A stretch of DNA of 64,000 bases from Marisa cornuarietis (taxonomy: Eukaryota > Mollusca > Gastropoda > Architaenioglossa > Ampullariidae): assembly GCA_004794655.1 (NCBI GenBank), contig SMMW01000534.1:2797501-2861500 (forward strand). The letters are read 5' to 3'. Positions 45,205-58,085 of this stretch are shown here, piece by piece. Numbering within the stretch: position 1 is the stretch's first letter; every line of letters starts with the position of its first letter. The notes beneath the pieces are model-generated. The model saw only the letters and a program-made list of their open reading frames with translations. It ran no database searches and had not been told where the DNA came from. Made by a program: the position numbers and the translations under genes.

Positions 45205-47100
45205 TCCTCTATCAGTTTTATGAAAGAGAGGAGCGGTTGGTGGGCGTGGAGACTGTTTTGTAGCACTTCCTTTTTTTAACAGAAAATTCACTGAATGAAT
45301 TATATGAAGACCAAGGAGGACGAAATTTGTCTCCTTGAACTTTTTATGTAGTTCAAATACTTTACTAATTTTCTGGGACTTTTTTCATGATTTAAACGTC
45401 TGCTTGGAAATTGACAAAATCTAGCCTTAAGACCAAAGTGTCTATCTCATTCTTTTTCCTGGTTACACGTTAAAGAATGTTTGACATGTATAAATGAATA
45501 ACAAATATGTGGGGCGTTTCTGACTGTGATACTTTAATCACTACATTAGGTTGCCCAGCTGAGTTTTTGTTACGGAATCTGTTCACTGATGCTGTCTTCA
45601 CACGGTCTGATACTACACAGCAGTGAATATGGTGAAGAATAAAGATGACTTTTTTGCAACAAAGATCTGCAGCTGATGTCGAAATCTTTTCCTCGCGAAC
45701 TTTGCTTATCTCAGTGACCACTGGCTACAAGAGAATATTTGTCTCAAAGGAACATTAGACCTTTCTTTAACTGAAATGAAATCCAAATCGTAGATAATCC
45801 AGCCACGTATCACACCAAAATAAAAGTCGCACTGTGTGAGTTGGACTTTACCCGTAAAGACGCCATGTTGAGCAAAGGCGCCACCGTCCATTGTTTTGAC
45901 AGCCAACCGTCAGAAAGCTGTTTCAAGTACAGGTGAAAAGATGAGGGCACCTTGAAACAGACTGCACGATGTACATACAGTAAAGCAGACAGAAAGCAAG
46001 CGATCAGGTTGACAACCGTGAAGTTACACGAGTTTCACTATGTTAACAATCCTGTAGTTAGTTCTCCTAGCAACACCAATACCTGTGTGTTTGGGGGGGG
46101 GGACTAAGGGGAGAGATAAATATTTTCTTCCTAAACGTGTTACACCGAACCTTTCTAATACCACCAGAGGAAAAGACGCTATGGAGTGGTTGACGGGTAG
46201 GAGAGATATATAATAGAAAAAAAGAAGTGGAAAAAAAGGAAGAACACGGCACATACACGAAAGACAAAAAAAAAATAAATGAAAGGAATAAAAAAAATAC
46301 AAGAAACAGAAGAAACAAATTAATGAAGTGTAAATTCACCATCGGCTACAAAGCTTGGCGGCATTATTTTCTTCAATCGTCCTAACGGTGACCCCTTGTT
46401 TGGGGGAAACAGATGCTCACACAGACTGACTTGTCCTGGTTAACCACTCTGTCGCCTTTCACCTTGAGGCGCCTGCGAGTCACGTGTCAAACTGGCCTCC
46501 GCACGTACCAGACAACAAACCGTCTGCAAAACATTTTACCCATTTCCTCCTATTCCTCCTCCACCACCACCACCACCACCACCACCACCACCACGTTGCC
46601 CTCCTGTCTTCTCAAAGAAGGAAAGGGGGGCGAGGGAAAATCAACTCAAACCGGACACCAGTAGGTCAAGCGTTCGGTTGATAAAAGGATTAAATTAAAC
46701 GGCAGTTAGTGTTTGGCTTAGGTGACCTGTTCAAGAACATCCGTTGTCTCTGGAAAAATCGAGTGCCTTGTGGTTTGACAGGCGACGTCCACAACCTGCC
46801 ATCAGCTGTCTCTGTCATCATCTCTTATCTCTCTGGCTCTCTAGACCTTACACAAGTACCATAAGGTGGAATAAGTCATGTAAGAAAATATGGAGATATG
46901 AATATCCATCTCGTTTTTGCTGCTTCCTTCCCACCTTCCTCTCTACCTGTCTGCGTGTGCCGCACGTGTACGTACGTGTGTGTGTGTGTGTGTGTGGTTC
47001 CTGATCCACTGCCTGCTTGGTAGACTTGCTTTATTCAGACAGAAATGATTCTAATCAGTTCGACTTTGTCCGCATAGCGAACTCGGGCTGGCCACACTTA
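45205..47100. other. Spacer with CAC repeat, no recognised gene
   Basis: Includes (CAC)n at 46561-46594, which creates spurious His or Thr runs in overlapping frames. Nothing else recognised. Confidence 0.5.
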
Positions 47101-47102
47101 CA

Positions 47103-47117
47103 TATATATATATATAT

Positions 47118-47187
<70 letters not shown>
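47103..47187. repeat. TA then CA microsatellite
   Basis: A short TA run followed by about 33 CA units. Confidence 0.97.
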
Positions 47188-47188
<1 letters not shown>

Positions 47189-47700
47189 CTTTACACGATC
47201 TTGTGTTTACAATATGATCTAGAGTTTACCACACGATCCAGGGTTGATTAAAAGCAAAAGATCTGACAGTTTGTTTTAAACTGTTTATTTCCTCTAAGGT
47301 TCACCTTAGCCACTGGAAGATTCAAATCGGACCACTACAGGGCAGAGCTTTCATGCAAGTCTCTTATATCTGTCTTACTATGAGTCTATGCTGCTTTAGC
47401 AGTTTCTTCGTCTGATTGCAGTCAAGGATGAACATAGCGAAATACGTGTATGAACATCTCGTGCTTTAGTCAGTAATGTTGTCTACGAGTTGGTTGCCAT
47501 AATTAGTTCCATTGCAAGTTTTGTATCAGTTTCACTTCTTGTCCTCTTCAAAGACCTTGAGCCTAAGTTCATCACAAAAGTCTATCCAAATAAATATACC
47601 CTGGGTGTGGCTTTCCTACTGACAAGCCTGGCATCACAATGTTCTCCAAGTTAGTTTTGCACACCATACGATTGGTCTGATGTTACCTGACTACAGGTGA
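47188..47700. other. Spacer before the 20-bp satellite
   Basis: No gene recognised. Satellite units begin at 47701. Confidence 0.45.
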
Positions 47701-50596
47701 GTAGCATTGTTTCCTGTGGTGTAGCATTGTTTCCTCTGGTGTAATATTGTTTCCTCTGGTGTAATATTCTTTCCTGTGGTGTAGCATTGTTTCCTCTGAA
47801 GTAATATTGTTTCCTGTGGTGTAGCATTGTTTCCTCCGGAGTAATATTGTTTCCTCTGGTGTAATATTCTTTCCTGTGGTGTAGCATTGTTTCCTCTGGT
47901 GTAATATTGTTTCCTCTGGTGTAATATTCTTTCCTCTGGTGTAGCATTGTTTCCTCTGAAGTAATATTGTTTCCTGTGGTGTAATATTGTTTCCTCTGGT
48001 GTAATATTCTTTCCTGTGGTGTAGCATTGTTTCCTCTGAAGTAATATTGTTTCCTGTGGTGTAGCATTGTTTCCTCTGGAGTAATATTGTTTCCTCCGGA
48101 GTAATATTGTTTCCTGTGGTGTAGCATTGTTTCCTCTGGAGTAATATTGTTTCCTCCGGAGTAATATTGTTTCCTGTGGTGTAGCATTGTTTCCTCTGGA
48201 GTAATATTGTTTCCTGTGGTGTAGCATTGTATCCTGTGGTGTAGCATTGTTTCCTCTGGAGTAATATTGTTTCCTGTGGTGTAGCATTGTATCCTCTGGA
48301 GTAATATTGTTTCCTGTGGTGTAGCATTGTTTCCTCTGGAGTAATATTGTTTCCTGTGGTGTAGCATTGTTTCCTCTGGAGTAATATTGTTTCCTGTGGT
48401 GTAGCATTGTTTCCTCTGGTGTAATATTGTTTCCTCTGGTGTAATATTCTTTCCTGTGGTGTAGCATTGTTTCCTCTGAAGTAATATTGTTTCCTGTGGT
48501 GTAGCATTGTTTCCTCTGGAGTAATATTGTTTCCTCCGGAGTAATATTGTTTGCTGTGGTGTAGCATTGTTTCCTCCGGAGTAATATTGTTTCCTGTGGT
48601 GTAGCATTGTTTCCTCTGGAGTAATATTGTTTCCTGTGGTGTAGCATTGTATCCTGTGGTGTAGCATTGTTTCCTCTGGAGTAATATTGTTTCCTGTGGT
48701 GTAGCATTGTATCCTGTGGTGTAGCATTGTTTCCTCTGGAGTAATATTGTTTCCTGTGGTGTAGCATTGTTTCCTCTGGAGTAATATTGTTTCCTGTGGT
48801 GTAGCATTGTTTCCTCTGGAGTAATATTGTTTCCTGTGGTGTAGCATTGTATCCTGTGGTGTAGCATTGTTTCCTCTGGAGTAATATTGTTTCCTGTGGT
48901 GTAGCATTGTTTCCTCTGGAGTAGCTCTGTTTCCTCCGGAGTAATATTGTTTCCTGTGGTGTAGCATTGTTTCCTCTGGAGTAATATTGTTTCCTGTGGT
49001 GTAGCATTGTATCCTGTGGTGTAGCATTGTTTCCTCTGGAGTAATATTGTTTCCTGTGGTGAAGCATTGTTTCCTCTGGAGTAATATTGTTTCCTCTGTG
49101 TAATATTGTTTCCTCTGGTGTAGCGTTGTTTCCTCTGGCGTAATATTGTTTCCTCTGGTGTAGCATTGTTTCCTCTGGAGTAATATTGTTTCCTCTGGTG
49201 TAATATTCTTTCCTCTGGAGTAATATTGTTTCCTGTGGTGTAGCATTGTTTCCTCTGGAGTAATATTGTTTCCTGTGGTGAAGCATTGTTTCCTCTGGAG
49301 TAATATTGTTTCCTGTGGTGTAGCATTGTATCCTGTGGTGTAGCATTGTTTCCTCTGGAGTAATATTGTTTCCTGTGGTGTAGCATTGTTTCCTCTGGAG
49401 TAATATTGTTTCCTGTGGTGTAGCATTGTTTCCTCTGGAGTTATATTGTTTCCTGTGGTGTAGCATTGTTTCCTCTGGAGTAATATTGTTTCCTCTGGTG
49501 TAGCATTGTTTCCTCTGGAGTTATATTGTTTCCTCGGGAGTAATATTGTTTCCTGTGGTGTAGCATTGTTTCCTCTGGAGTAATATTGTTTCCTGTGGTG
49601 TAGCATTGTTTCCTCTGGAGTAATATTGTTTCCTGTGGTGTAGCATTGTTTCCTCTGGAGTAATATTGTTTCCTCTGGTGTAGCATTGTTTCCTCTGGAG
49701 TAATATTGTTTCCTGTGGTGTAGCATTGTTTCCTCTGGAGTAATATTGTTTCCTCTGTGTAATATTGTTTCCTGTGGTGTAGCATTGTTTCCTCTGGTGT
49801 AATATTGTTTCCTCTGTGTAATATTGTTTCCTGTGGTGTAGCATTGTTTCCTCTGGAGTAATATTGTTTCCTGTGGTGTAGCATTGTTTCCTCTGGAGTA
49901 ATATTGTTTCCTGTGGTGTAGCATTGTTTCCTCTGGAGTAATATTGTTTCCTCTGGTGTAGCATTGTTTCCTCTGGAGTAATATTGTTTCCTCTGGAATA
50001 ATATTGTTTCCTGTAGTGTAGCATTGTTTCCTCTGGTGTAATATTGTTTCCTCTGTGTAATATTGTTTCTTGTGGTGTAGCATTGTTTCCTCTGGAGTAA
50101 TATTGTTTCCTCTGGCGTAATATTGTTTCCTTTGGTGTAGCATTGTTTCCTCTGGAATAATATTGTTTCCTCTGGTGTAATATTGTTTCCTGTGGTGTAG
50201 CATTGTTTCCTCTGCCGTAATATTGTTCCTCTGGTGTAATATTGTTTCCTCTGGCGTAATATTGTTTCCTCTGGTGTAGCATTGTTTCCTCTGGAGTAAT
50301 ATTGTTTCCTTTGTGTGATATTGTTTCCTCTGGTGTAGCATTGTTTCCTCTGGAGTAATATTGTTTCCTCTGGTGTAGCATTGTTTCCTCTGGAGTAATA
50401 TTGTTCCTCTGGTGTAATATTGTTTCCTCTGGCGTAATATTGTTTCCTCTGGAGTAATATTGTTTCCTCTGGCGTAATATTGTTTCCTCTGGTGTAGCAT
50501 CGTTTTTTTCTCTGGAGTAATATTGTTTCCTCTGTGTGATATTGTTTCCTCTGGTGTAGCATTGTTTCCTCTGGAGTAATATTGTTTCCTCTGGTG
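47701..50596. repeat. 2.9-kb satellite of 20-bp monomers in 40-bp dimers
   Basis: About 145 monomers. Two types alternate over most of the array: GTAGCATTGTTTCCTCTGGA and GTAATATTGTTTCCTGTGGT, giving a 40-bp dimer. Toward the right end (after about 49,750) units are less regular, with 1-2 bp losses. On the minus strand neither monomer carries a stop in any frame, so three overlapping frames stay open (949, 591 and 567 codons among others). The encoded repeat is 20 residues (60 bp), rich in Gln, Thr, Asn and Tyr. Confidence 0.97.
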
Positions 50597-51699
50597 CCGT
50601 TAGCAACATACCCTTAAATAAAATAGCCAGTGCCCGAGCCATAATCAAAACTAATATTATTTCCAAATTTGCTCCTACCCGCCCAAAATAAATCCACACA
50701 GCTGTCGACACGCTATACCTTGTTTATAAAATAACATTCTGATTAATATACAGTCACAACTGTCGGCTGCAACATCATTTCCTAATTATAGATTTCTTCT
50801 TACTAACAACATAACAGTTATTATGTGCGCCACAGTCTTTGAGTTAACAAATAATAATAAATTGCTGTTGTTGTTATGCTCTAACGAAAAAACGAGAACT
50901 TTGTAGGTGAATGACAGCATATTTGACAACATCTAGTGCAACTGCTTCGTCAGCTAAAATGTTAACACCGCCAACATGGCCTTGGGTCCCCCTTCCCCCT
51001 CCCTTGTCCTCGCCCCAGCAGCGACTAGAAGGCGACTACAACAACAGAGAGCGCGTCAGTCACCATCTGTGAACCATAAACGACATGAGTCGACAGTACC
51101 AAGCAATGAGAGTTGGACGGGAGGGGAAAAAAAGAGGAACATATATAATTTCTTAAACACGCTGTATCATTTGTAGATCTGTCCAAACAGACCGCGAGGG
51201 ACCAACCGCAACCTAACACCACCTGCAGAGACAAGGGGACGATAAGCCCTATCAGGTGTGAGTCGGGCTGGCGCGTGGCGGGGCTGTGGTTACCGGTCCT
51301 GTCGCCCTATCTGTGCCACTGACCTCAATTAACGGGAGGGGGGACGAGGGGTGAGGGGGTGGAGGAGACTGGCGAAACCTTTGCTTCACGGTGCCTTGTG
51401 GAAAGCGGATATGACGGCACAGCCACCATCTTTTCTCATCTATGCGCATGCGCAAAAAACCTTGGAACAACACGCACGAGACACACACACACATTCACTC
51501 ATACAAATGTGGTCACGTGAGCCAATCGTAGATGTTTGCTTGTCGTCATCTCAGAACGTGACACCTGTTCACGAGCCTGGCTTTCTTTTAACAGCCCTTG
51601 GTCCCCAACCCCACACTTCTTTATCAGCCAGTCCAACAACCACTGTGCCAAATCACTTTTAGGTTGAGACACGTTCTTGTCAAATAAATCAGCTAGCCA

Positions 51700-51730
<31 letters not shown>

Positions 51731-52813
51731 CATGCACGGATGCACGCACAATGGACGATTTGATTTACAACTGGATATTCTATGGGCATAAAATCACTGA
51801 ATTTCTTTCAGATTCTAGTCTTCTGCATGTTCCTGTCTGTAGAGGTCCTCTAATTTCGCTGCTGTGTGCTGTTCGGTTTGTCCGCTGAATCTTCCAGCTG
51901 CGATTATCTTATCAACTTTGGATGTGTGGCTTCATATGACTCCAGCTTGTTTCTGCACCGCGACAGTGTAACGAAATAATACCCCCCCCCTCACTCAATG
52001 TTCCTTCCTTGACAACATCACGAGGCACAAACAGGGGGTCAGCAACACAGGCATCAGGATTGTACCGGGTATATCGTGAAGACGGGTATATCGTGAAAGC
52101 CTCAGCCAAAAGGAAAAGAGGAATCAAATGTTCACAAGGCATATCATAACCTGACGATTCTGACCTCCTGTTGCAGGTGTCAACCTCAAGAAAGAAATAA
52201 GAGCGAGGGTGTTCATCAAAGCTATGAGGGAATATTGTTCTGCACGACATCGCCGCAATCATGAGAGATAAAATATTGCACTCCACTGGATTGTTTAAAG
52301 CGCATTAGAGCGAGAGAAAGGTAAGACACTTAATCACCTGGTCCCTCCGTCAGTCCTCACATCGAGCTCCTCCATCACAAGCTCCGCCCCCTTTTCTCCG
52401 CCCTCGTTAAACAGTATTTTATCGCGCACCCGCTCTCCACACATTGCTTTTTGGTTTGGTTTGTTATAAAATCCTACACTAAGTACGTTTTTAAAATAAT
52501 TAAGACTTGTGCGTGGGACTGTGAGCAAATATGTGCGCACGTGTATTCGTGCGGGCGCTCGCGTGTGTGTATGAGTATGCGTTCGAGTGTGTGTGCGCAT
52601 GCATGTGTGTGTGCGCTCGTGCGTGCGTGTGCCTGTGTGTCTGTGTGTGCTTAAACGAAATAGAAAGGAGGAGGAAGGAAGGGGGTATTCTTGGCTAGCC
52701 TGATAAGCAGGTCAAAAAGGAGGAAGGTCTTAGCACAAAAGCCTTATTGTAGCAGTCGCTCGTGGTTCACTCGCTGGCGTGGAGGATGGCCGGAGGACAG
52801 AGGGAGGTATATG

Positions 52814-52851
<38 letters not shown>

Positions 52852-52990
52852 AAAACTTTTAACCGGAAATTTCTTCCGGAGGGGGCTCGGCTCTTATTTA
52901 TTGCGCCCTTCCTTGCCGCTCTTCTAATTATGCTTCTCAAGGACATGTTCATGTGTGACGAGGTTGTTTGACCACAGGCTGAGTCAACGC
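50597..52990. other. Spacer with short microsatellites, no recognised gene
   Basis: CA runs at 51700-51728 and 52817-52845, a GT/GC-rich stretch at 52545-52650, and a short duplication of GGGTATATCGTGAA near 52070-52095. Open frames up to 124 codons were checked by eye and resemble no family. Confidence 0.5.
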
Positions 52991-53014
52991 TTTTGCTCAC
53001 TTCACGCGCGCAGC

Positions 53015-53512
53015 ACACACACATACACACTTACACACACATGCACACTTACACACACATACACACACACACATGCACACAGAGACACATACATAAACAC
53101 ACACACTCACATACACACTTACACACACATGCACACAGAGACACATACATAAACACTTACACACACATGCACACTTACACACACATGCACACAGAGACAC
53201 ATACATGAACACTTACACACACATGCACACTTACACACACATGCACACAGAGACACATACATGAACACTTACACACATACACACACATGCACACTTAGAC
53301 ACATGCACACTTACACAGTCACACACATGCACACTTACACACACATACACACATGAACACTTACACACACATGCACACTTACACACAACACTTACACACA
53401 CATTCAAACATATGCACACACACATGCACACTTACACACACATACACACATGCACACAGAGACACACATACATAAACACACACACACACACACACATAGA
53501 CACACACATATA

Positions 53513-53545
<33 letters not shown>
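53015..53545. repeat. Complex CA minisatellite
   Basis: Tandem variants of ACACTTACACACACATGCAC with interspersed AGAGACACATACAT units, ending in a pure CA run at 53515-53546. Confidence 0.95.
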
Positions 53546-53546
<1 letters not shown>

Positions 53547-53548
<2 letters not shown>

Positions 53549-54382
53549 ATAAATATATTCAAGTAGTAAGCGTTTGGGGCTAAGTCTTGATTGCATAACA
53601 TTTTACGGGGAAAACCCAACTGCCGACATCGAGCTACTACCGCAACCAGTCGGAGTTGGTTTGGAGAAGTGGTAGTAATTTTTTTAAAAGATAAAAATCT
53701 GCTAAATATTTTTTTCATCTCATTAACACTCAAAATTAAAGAAGAATTAAAACCCCTGACATTTGGACATTTTGTACAAATCCTTACAGTTGTCGTGTCT
53801 TGTGTGTTGCCCCAGTCTACTGAGCAAACACTTGGCTCACAGGTTCCAGAGCAGTGGCCATGTCTCCAGCCCTCCCTACCCTCGTTTACTTGACTGAAGC
53901 TACAGTCTGGCGGAGGAGGTTTTCTTCTAGAAAGTTCAGCTCTGTACCCACACGTCTCTTGCACCCTGCCAGCATCCTCACAGCACACAATATTCAGCGA
54001 GATTCTCATTTTTTTTTGTTGCATTAACTGTGTTTGGAAAACCAATCGAACAATGAAATAAAGAAACGAAAGAGAGAGGTTTGTCTTGTTATCTTGGCTG
54101 GGTGCTCCACTTGGCTCCGTGTCTCAGGAAAGTGCTGCCTGCTCTCACCTTTGCACAGACACCTTCGCGGACCGGAGGAGTTCGCACCCAGACCTCAGTA
54201 GTGGCACATCACCTTCAAAAGCCGTTGTGGCAAGTTGGTGATGGTGTTTGCCAGGCCCGCCGTATCCACATGTTGTAAAGAGCAAGATATTGGAGTTTTT
54301 TTTAAACTCTCCCTTTTTGATAACACTTCCCCCACCACCACACTACGGTGCACCTTTCGCCTGCCTTACTTCCTTGCTTCAT
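53547..54382. other. Spacer with no recognised gene
   Basis: Unique-looking sequence with a 100-codon frame (53591-53893, plus) that has no recognisable domain. No splice evidence. Confidence 0.45.

Positions 54383-54450
<68 letters not shown>
54383..54450. repeat. (TCTG)17 microsatellite
   Basis: Uninterrupted tetranucleotide run; the Cys-Leu-Ser-Val runs in its frames are artefacts. Confidence 0.97.
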
Positions 54451-54451
<1 letters not shown>

Positions 54452-54910
54452 TTCACGTCACCCTCAAAAACATCAGTCATCACTTGCCAGAAATGTTCGT
54501 TGACACCCATCATCAGGACTGTTCATGGGTTGTCATTATCAGGGCTGTTCATTGTCATTATCAAGTCATCATCAAGTTTTCATCAGTATTACTGTCATCG
54601 GTTGACATCACTAGGCTGCTTGTATCTGCTGTCATGACATGGATTGTAATTATGTTCTAGACATGACATGAGCCACGCTCTGTATTTGAAAATAAATTGT
54701 TTTTATTTCCACTTGTTAATTTCTCACTGAATGCGCTCATTAAGGGTTTAGCTGGTAAGTCTGCTGGTAGTCGGAGTTTGCGAGTTTGTATCAACTCTCT
54801 TAAAACATTACTTGAACCTGTCTGGCCAGTGAGCCCCGCTCATTATTGTTAGTGGCTCCGACCGCCAGTTCTCTCCCCTACACCACTGACTGCTCAGGAT
54901 GCACGACAGC
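54451..54910. other. Spacer with no recognised gene
   Basis: Short ATCA-rich stretch at 54500-54620. Otherwise nothing recognised. Confidence 0.45.
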
Positions 54911-54911
54911 G

Positions 54912-57708
54912 AGTGTGCGTGTGTGTGAGAAAGAGATAGTCTGTGTCAGTGTGTGTGTGTGTGTGTGAGAGAGAGAGAAAGAGAGAGAGTGTGCATGTGT
55001 GAGAGCGAGAGAGTGAGTGTGATAGAGACTGTCAGTGTGTGTATGTGTGAGAGAGAGAGAGTGAGTGTGATAGAGACTGTCAGTGTGTGTGTGTGTGAGA
55101 GAGAGAGAGATAGTGAGTGTGATAGAGACTGTCAGTGTATGTGTGTGTGAGAGAGAGACTGTCAGTGTGTGTATGAGAGAGAGAGATAGTCTGTGTCAAT
55201 GTCTGTGTGTGAGAGAGAGACTGTCAGTGTGTGTATGAGAAAGAGAGATAGTCTGTGTCAATGTCTGTGTGTGAGAGAGAGACTGTCAGTGTGTGTATGA
55301 GAGAGATAGTCTGTGTCAATGTGTGTGTGAGAGAGAGACTGTCAGTGTGTGTATGAGAGAGATAGTCTGTGTCAATGTCTGTGTGTGAGAGAGAGACTGT
55401 CAGTGTGTGTATGAGAGAGATAGTCTGTGTCAATGTGTGTGTGAGAGAGACTGTCAGTGTGTGAATGAGAGATAGTCTGTGTCAATGTGTGTGAGAGAGA
55501 GACTGTCAGTGTGTGTATGAGAGAAAGAGATAGTCTGTGTCAATGTCTGTGAGTGAGAGAGAGACTGTCAGTGTGTGAATGAGAGATAGTCTGTGTCAAT
55601 GTGTGTGAGAGAGAGACTGTCAGTGTGTGTGAGAGATAGTCTGTGTCAATGTGTGTGAGAGAGAGACTGTCAGTGTGTGTATGAGAGAGAGAGATAGTCT
55701 TTGTCAATGTGTGTGAGAGAGAGACTGTCAGTGTGTGTATGAGAGAGAGAGATAGTCTGTGTCAATGTGTGTGTGAGAGAGAGAGACTGTCAGTGTGTGT
55801 ATGAGAGAGAGAGATAGTCTGTGTCAATGTGTGTGTGAGAGAGAGAGACTGTCAGTGTGTGTATAAGAGAGAGAGATAGTCTGTGTCAATGTGTGTGTGT
55901 GAGAGAGAGACTGTCAGTGTGTGTATGAGAGAGAGAGAGATAGTCTGTGTCAATGTGTGTGTGAGAGAGAGAGACTGTCAGTGTGTGTATGAGAGATAGT
56001 CTGTGTCAATGTGTGTGAGAGAGAGACTGTCAGTGTGTGTATGAGAGATAGTCTGTGTCAATGTGTGTGAGAGAGAGACTGTCAGTGTGTGTATGAGAGA
56101 GAGAGATAGTCTGTGTCAATGTGTGTGTGAGAGAGAGACTGTCAGTGTGTGTATGAGAGAGAGAGATAGTCTGTGTCAATGTGTGTGAGAGAGAGACTGT
56201 CAGTGTGTGTATGAGAGAGAGAGATAGTCTGTCTCAATGTGTGTGTGTGAGAGAGAGAGAGACTGTCAGTGTGTGTATGAGAGAGAGAGAGAGTCTGTGT
56301 CAATGTGTGTGTGAGAGAGAGAGACTGTCAGTGTGTGTATAAGAGAGAGAGATAGTCTGTGTCAATGTGTGTGTGTGAGAGAGAGACTGTCAGTGTGTGT
56401 ATGAGAGAGAGAGAGATAGTCTGTGTCAATGTGTGTGTGAGAGAGAGAGACTGTCAGTGTGTGTATGAGAGATAGTCTGTGTCAATGTGTGTGAGAGAGA
56501 GACTGTCAGTGTGTGTATGAGAGATAGTCTGTGTCAATGTGTGTGAGAGAGAGACTGTCAGTGTGTGTATGAGAGAGAGAGATAGTCTGTGTCAATGTGT
56601 GTGTGAGAGAGAGACTGTCAGTGTGTGTATGAGAGAGAGAGATAGTCTGTGTCAATGTGTGTCAGTGTGTGTATGAGAGATAGTCTGTGTCAATGTGTGT
56701 GAGAGAGAGACTGTCAGTGTGTGTATGAGAGATAGTCTGTGTCAATGTGTGTGAGAGAGAGACTGTCAGTGTGTGTATGAGAGAGAGAGATAGTCTGTGT
56801 CAATGTGTGTGTGAGAGAGAGACTGTCAGTGTGTGTATGAGAGAGAGAGATAGTCTGTGTCAATGTGTGTGAGAGAGAGACTGTCAGTGTGTGTATGAGA
56901 GAGAGAGATAGTCTGTCTCAATGTGTGTGTGTGAGAGAGAGAGAGACTGTCAGTGTGTGTATGAGAGAGAGAGAGAGAGAGTCTGTGTCAATGTGTGTGT
57001 GAGAAAGAGACTGTCAGTGTGTGTATGTGAGAGAGATAGTCTGTGTCAATGTGTGTGTGTGAGAGAGAGATAGTCTGTGTCAGTGTGTGTGTGTGTGTGA
57101 GTGTGTGTGTGTGTGATAGAGAGACTGTCAGTGTGTGTATGAGAGAGAGATAGTCTGTGTCAGTGTGTGTGTGTGAGAGAGAGAGAGTGAGTGTGTGTAT
57201 GTGTGAGAGCGAGAGAGTGTGTGATAGAGAGACTGTCAGTGTGTGTATGAGAGAGAGATAGTCTGTGTCAGTGTGTGTGTGTGTGTGTGAGTGTGTGTGT
57301 GTGTGAGAGAGAGACTGTCAGTGTGTGTATGAGAGAGAGATAGTCTGTGTCAGTGTGTGTATGAGAGAGAGATAGTGTGTGTCAGTGTGTGTATGAGAGA
57401 GAGATAGTCTGTGTCAGTGTGTGTATGAGAGAGAGATAGTGTGTGTCAGTGTGTGTGTGTGTGTGAGTGTGTGTGTGTGTGTGTGAGAGAGACTGTCAGT
57501 GTGTGTATGAGAGAGAGATAGTCTGTGTCAGTGTGTGTGTGTGTGTGAGAGAGAGAGAGTGAGTGTGTGTATGTGTGAGAGCGAGAGAGTGTGTGTGATA
57601 GAGAGACTGTCAGTGTGTGTATGAGAGAGAGATAGTCTGTGTCAGTGTGTGTGTTTGAGAGAGAGAGAGACTGTCAGTGTGTGTATGAGAGAGAGATAGT
57701 CTGTGTCA

Positions 57709-57744
<36 letters not shown>

Positions 57745-58085
57745 CTGTCAGTGTGTGTATGAGAGAGAGAGTGTGTGTGTGTGTGTGAGAAAGAGAGAGG
57801 CTGTCAGCATGTGTATGAGAGAGATCGAGAGAGTGTGTGTGATAGAGAGACTGTCAGTGTGTGTGTGAGAGAGAGAGAGAGAGACTGTCAGTGTGTGTAT
57901 GAGAGAGAGATAGTCTTTGTCAGTGTGTGTGTGAGAGAGAGAGAGAGATAGTCTGTGTAAGTGTGTGTATGAGAGAGAGAGATAGTCTGTGTAAGTGTGT
58001 GTGAGAGAGTGTGTGTGTGTGTGAGAAATCGAGAGAGTGTGTGTGAGAGAGAGTCTGTGTGTGTGTGTGTGTGTGTGTGTTTAAG
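54912..58085. repeat. 3.2-kb GT/GA minisatellite array
   Basis: A unit of roughly 50-60 bp repeats with variable GT and GA lengths: GAGACTGTCAGTGTGTGTAT, a GA run, TAGTCTGTGTCAAT, a GT run, a GA run. Rare variants recur at long range. GTATAAGAGAG appears at 55861 and 56337 (476 bp apart) and GTCTGTCTCA at 56227 and 56911, showing that multi-unit blocks were duplicated. From about 57,050 the CAAT form gives way to CAGT. Confidence 0.95.

Noticed and set aside
45706..45906. 66-codon minus ORF as a small gene
   Set aside because: No domain, and no conserved splice or polyadenylation context.
47651..50711. Open frames of 373-949 codons across the 20-bp satellite as protein genes
   Set aside because: Three overlapping frames are open at once, which follows from stop-free monomers. 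No signal peptide, splice context or domain supports a gene.
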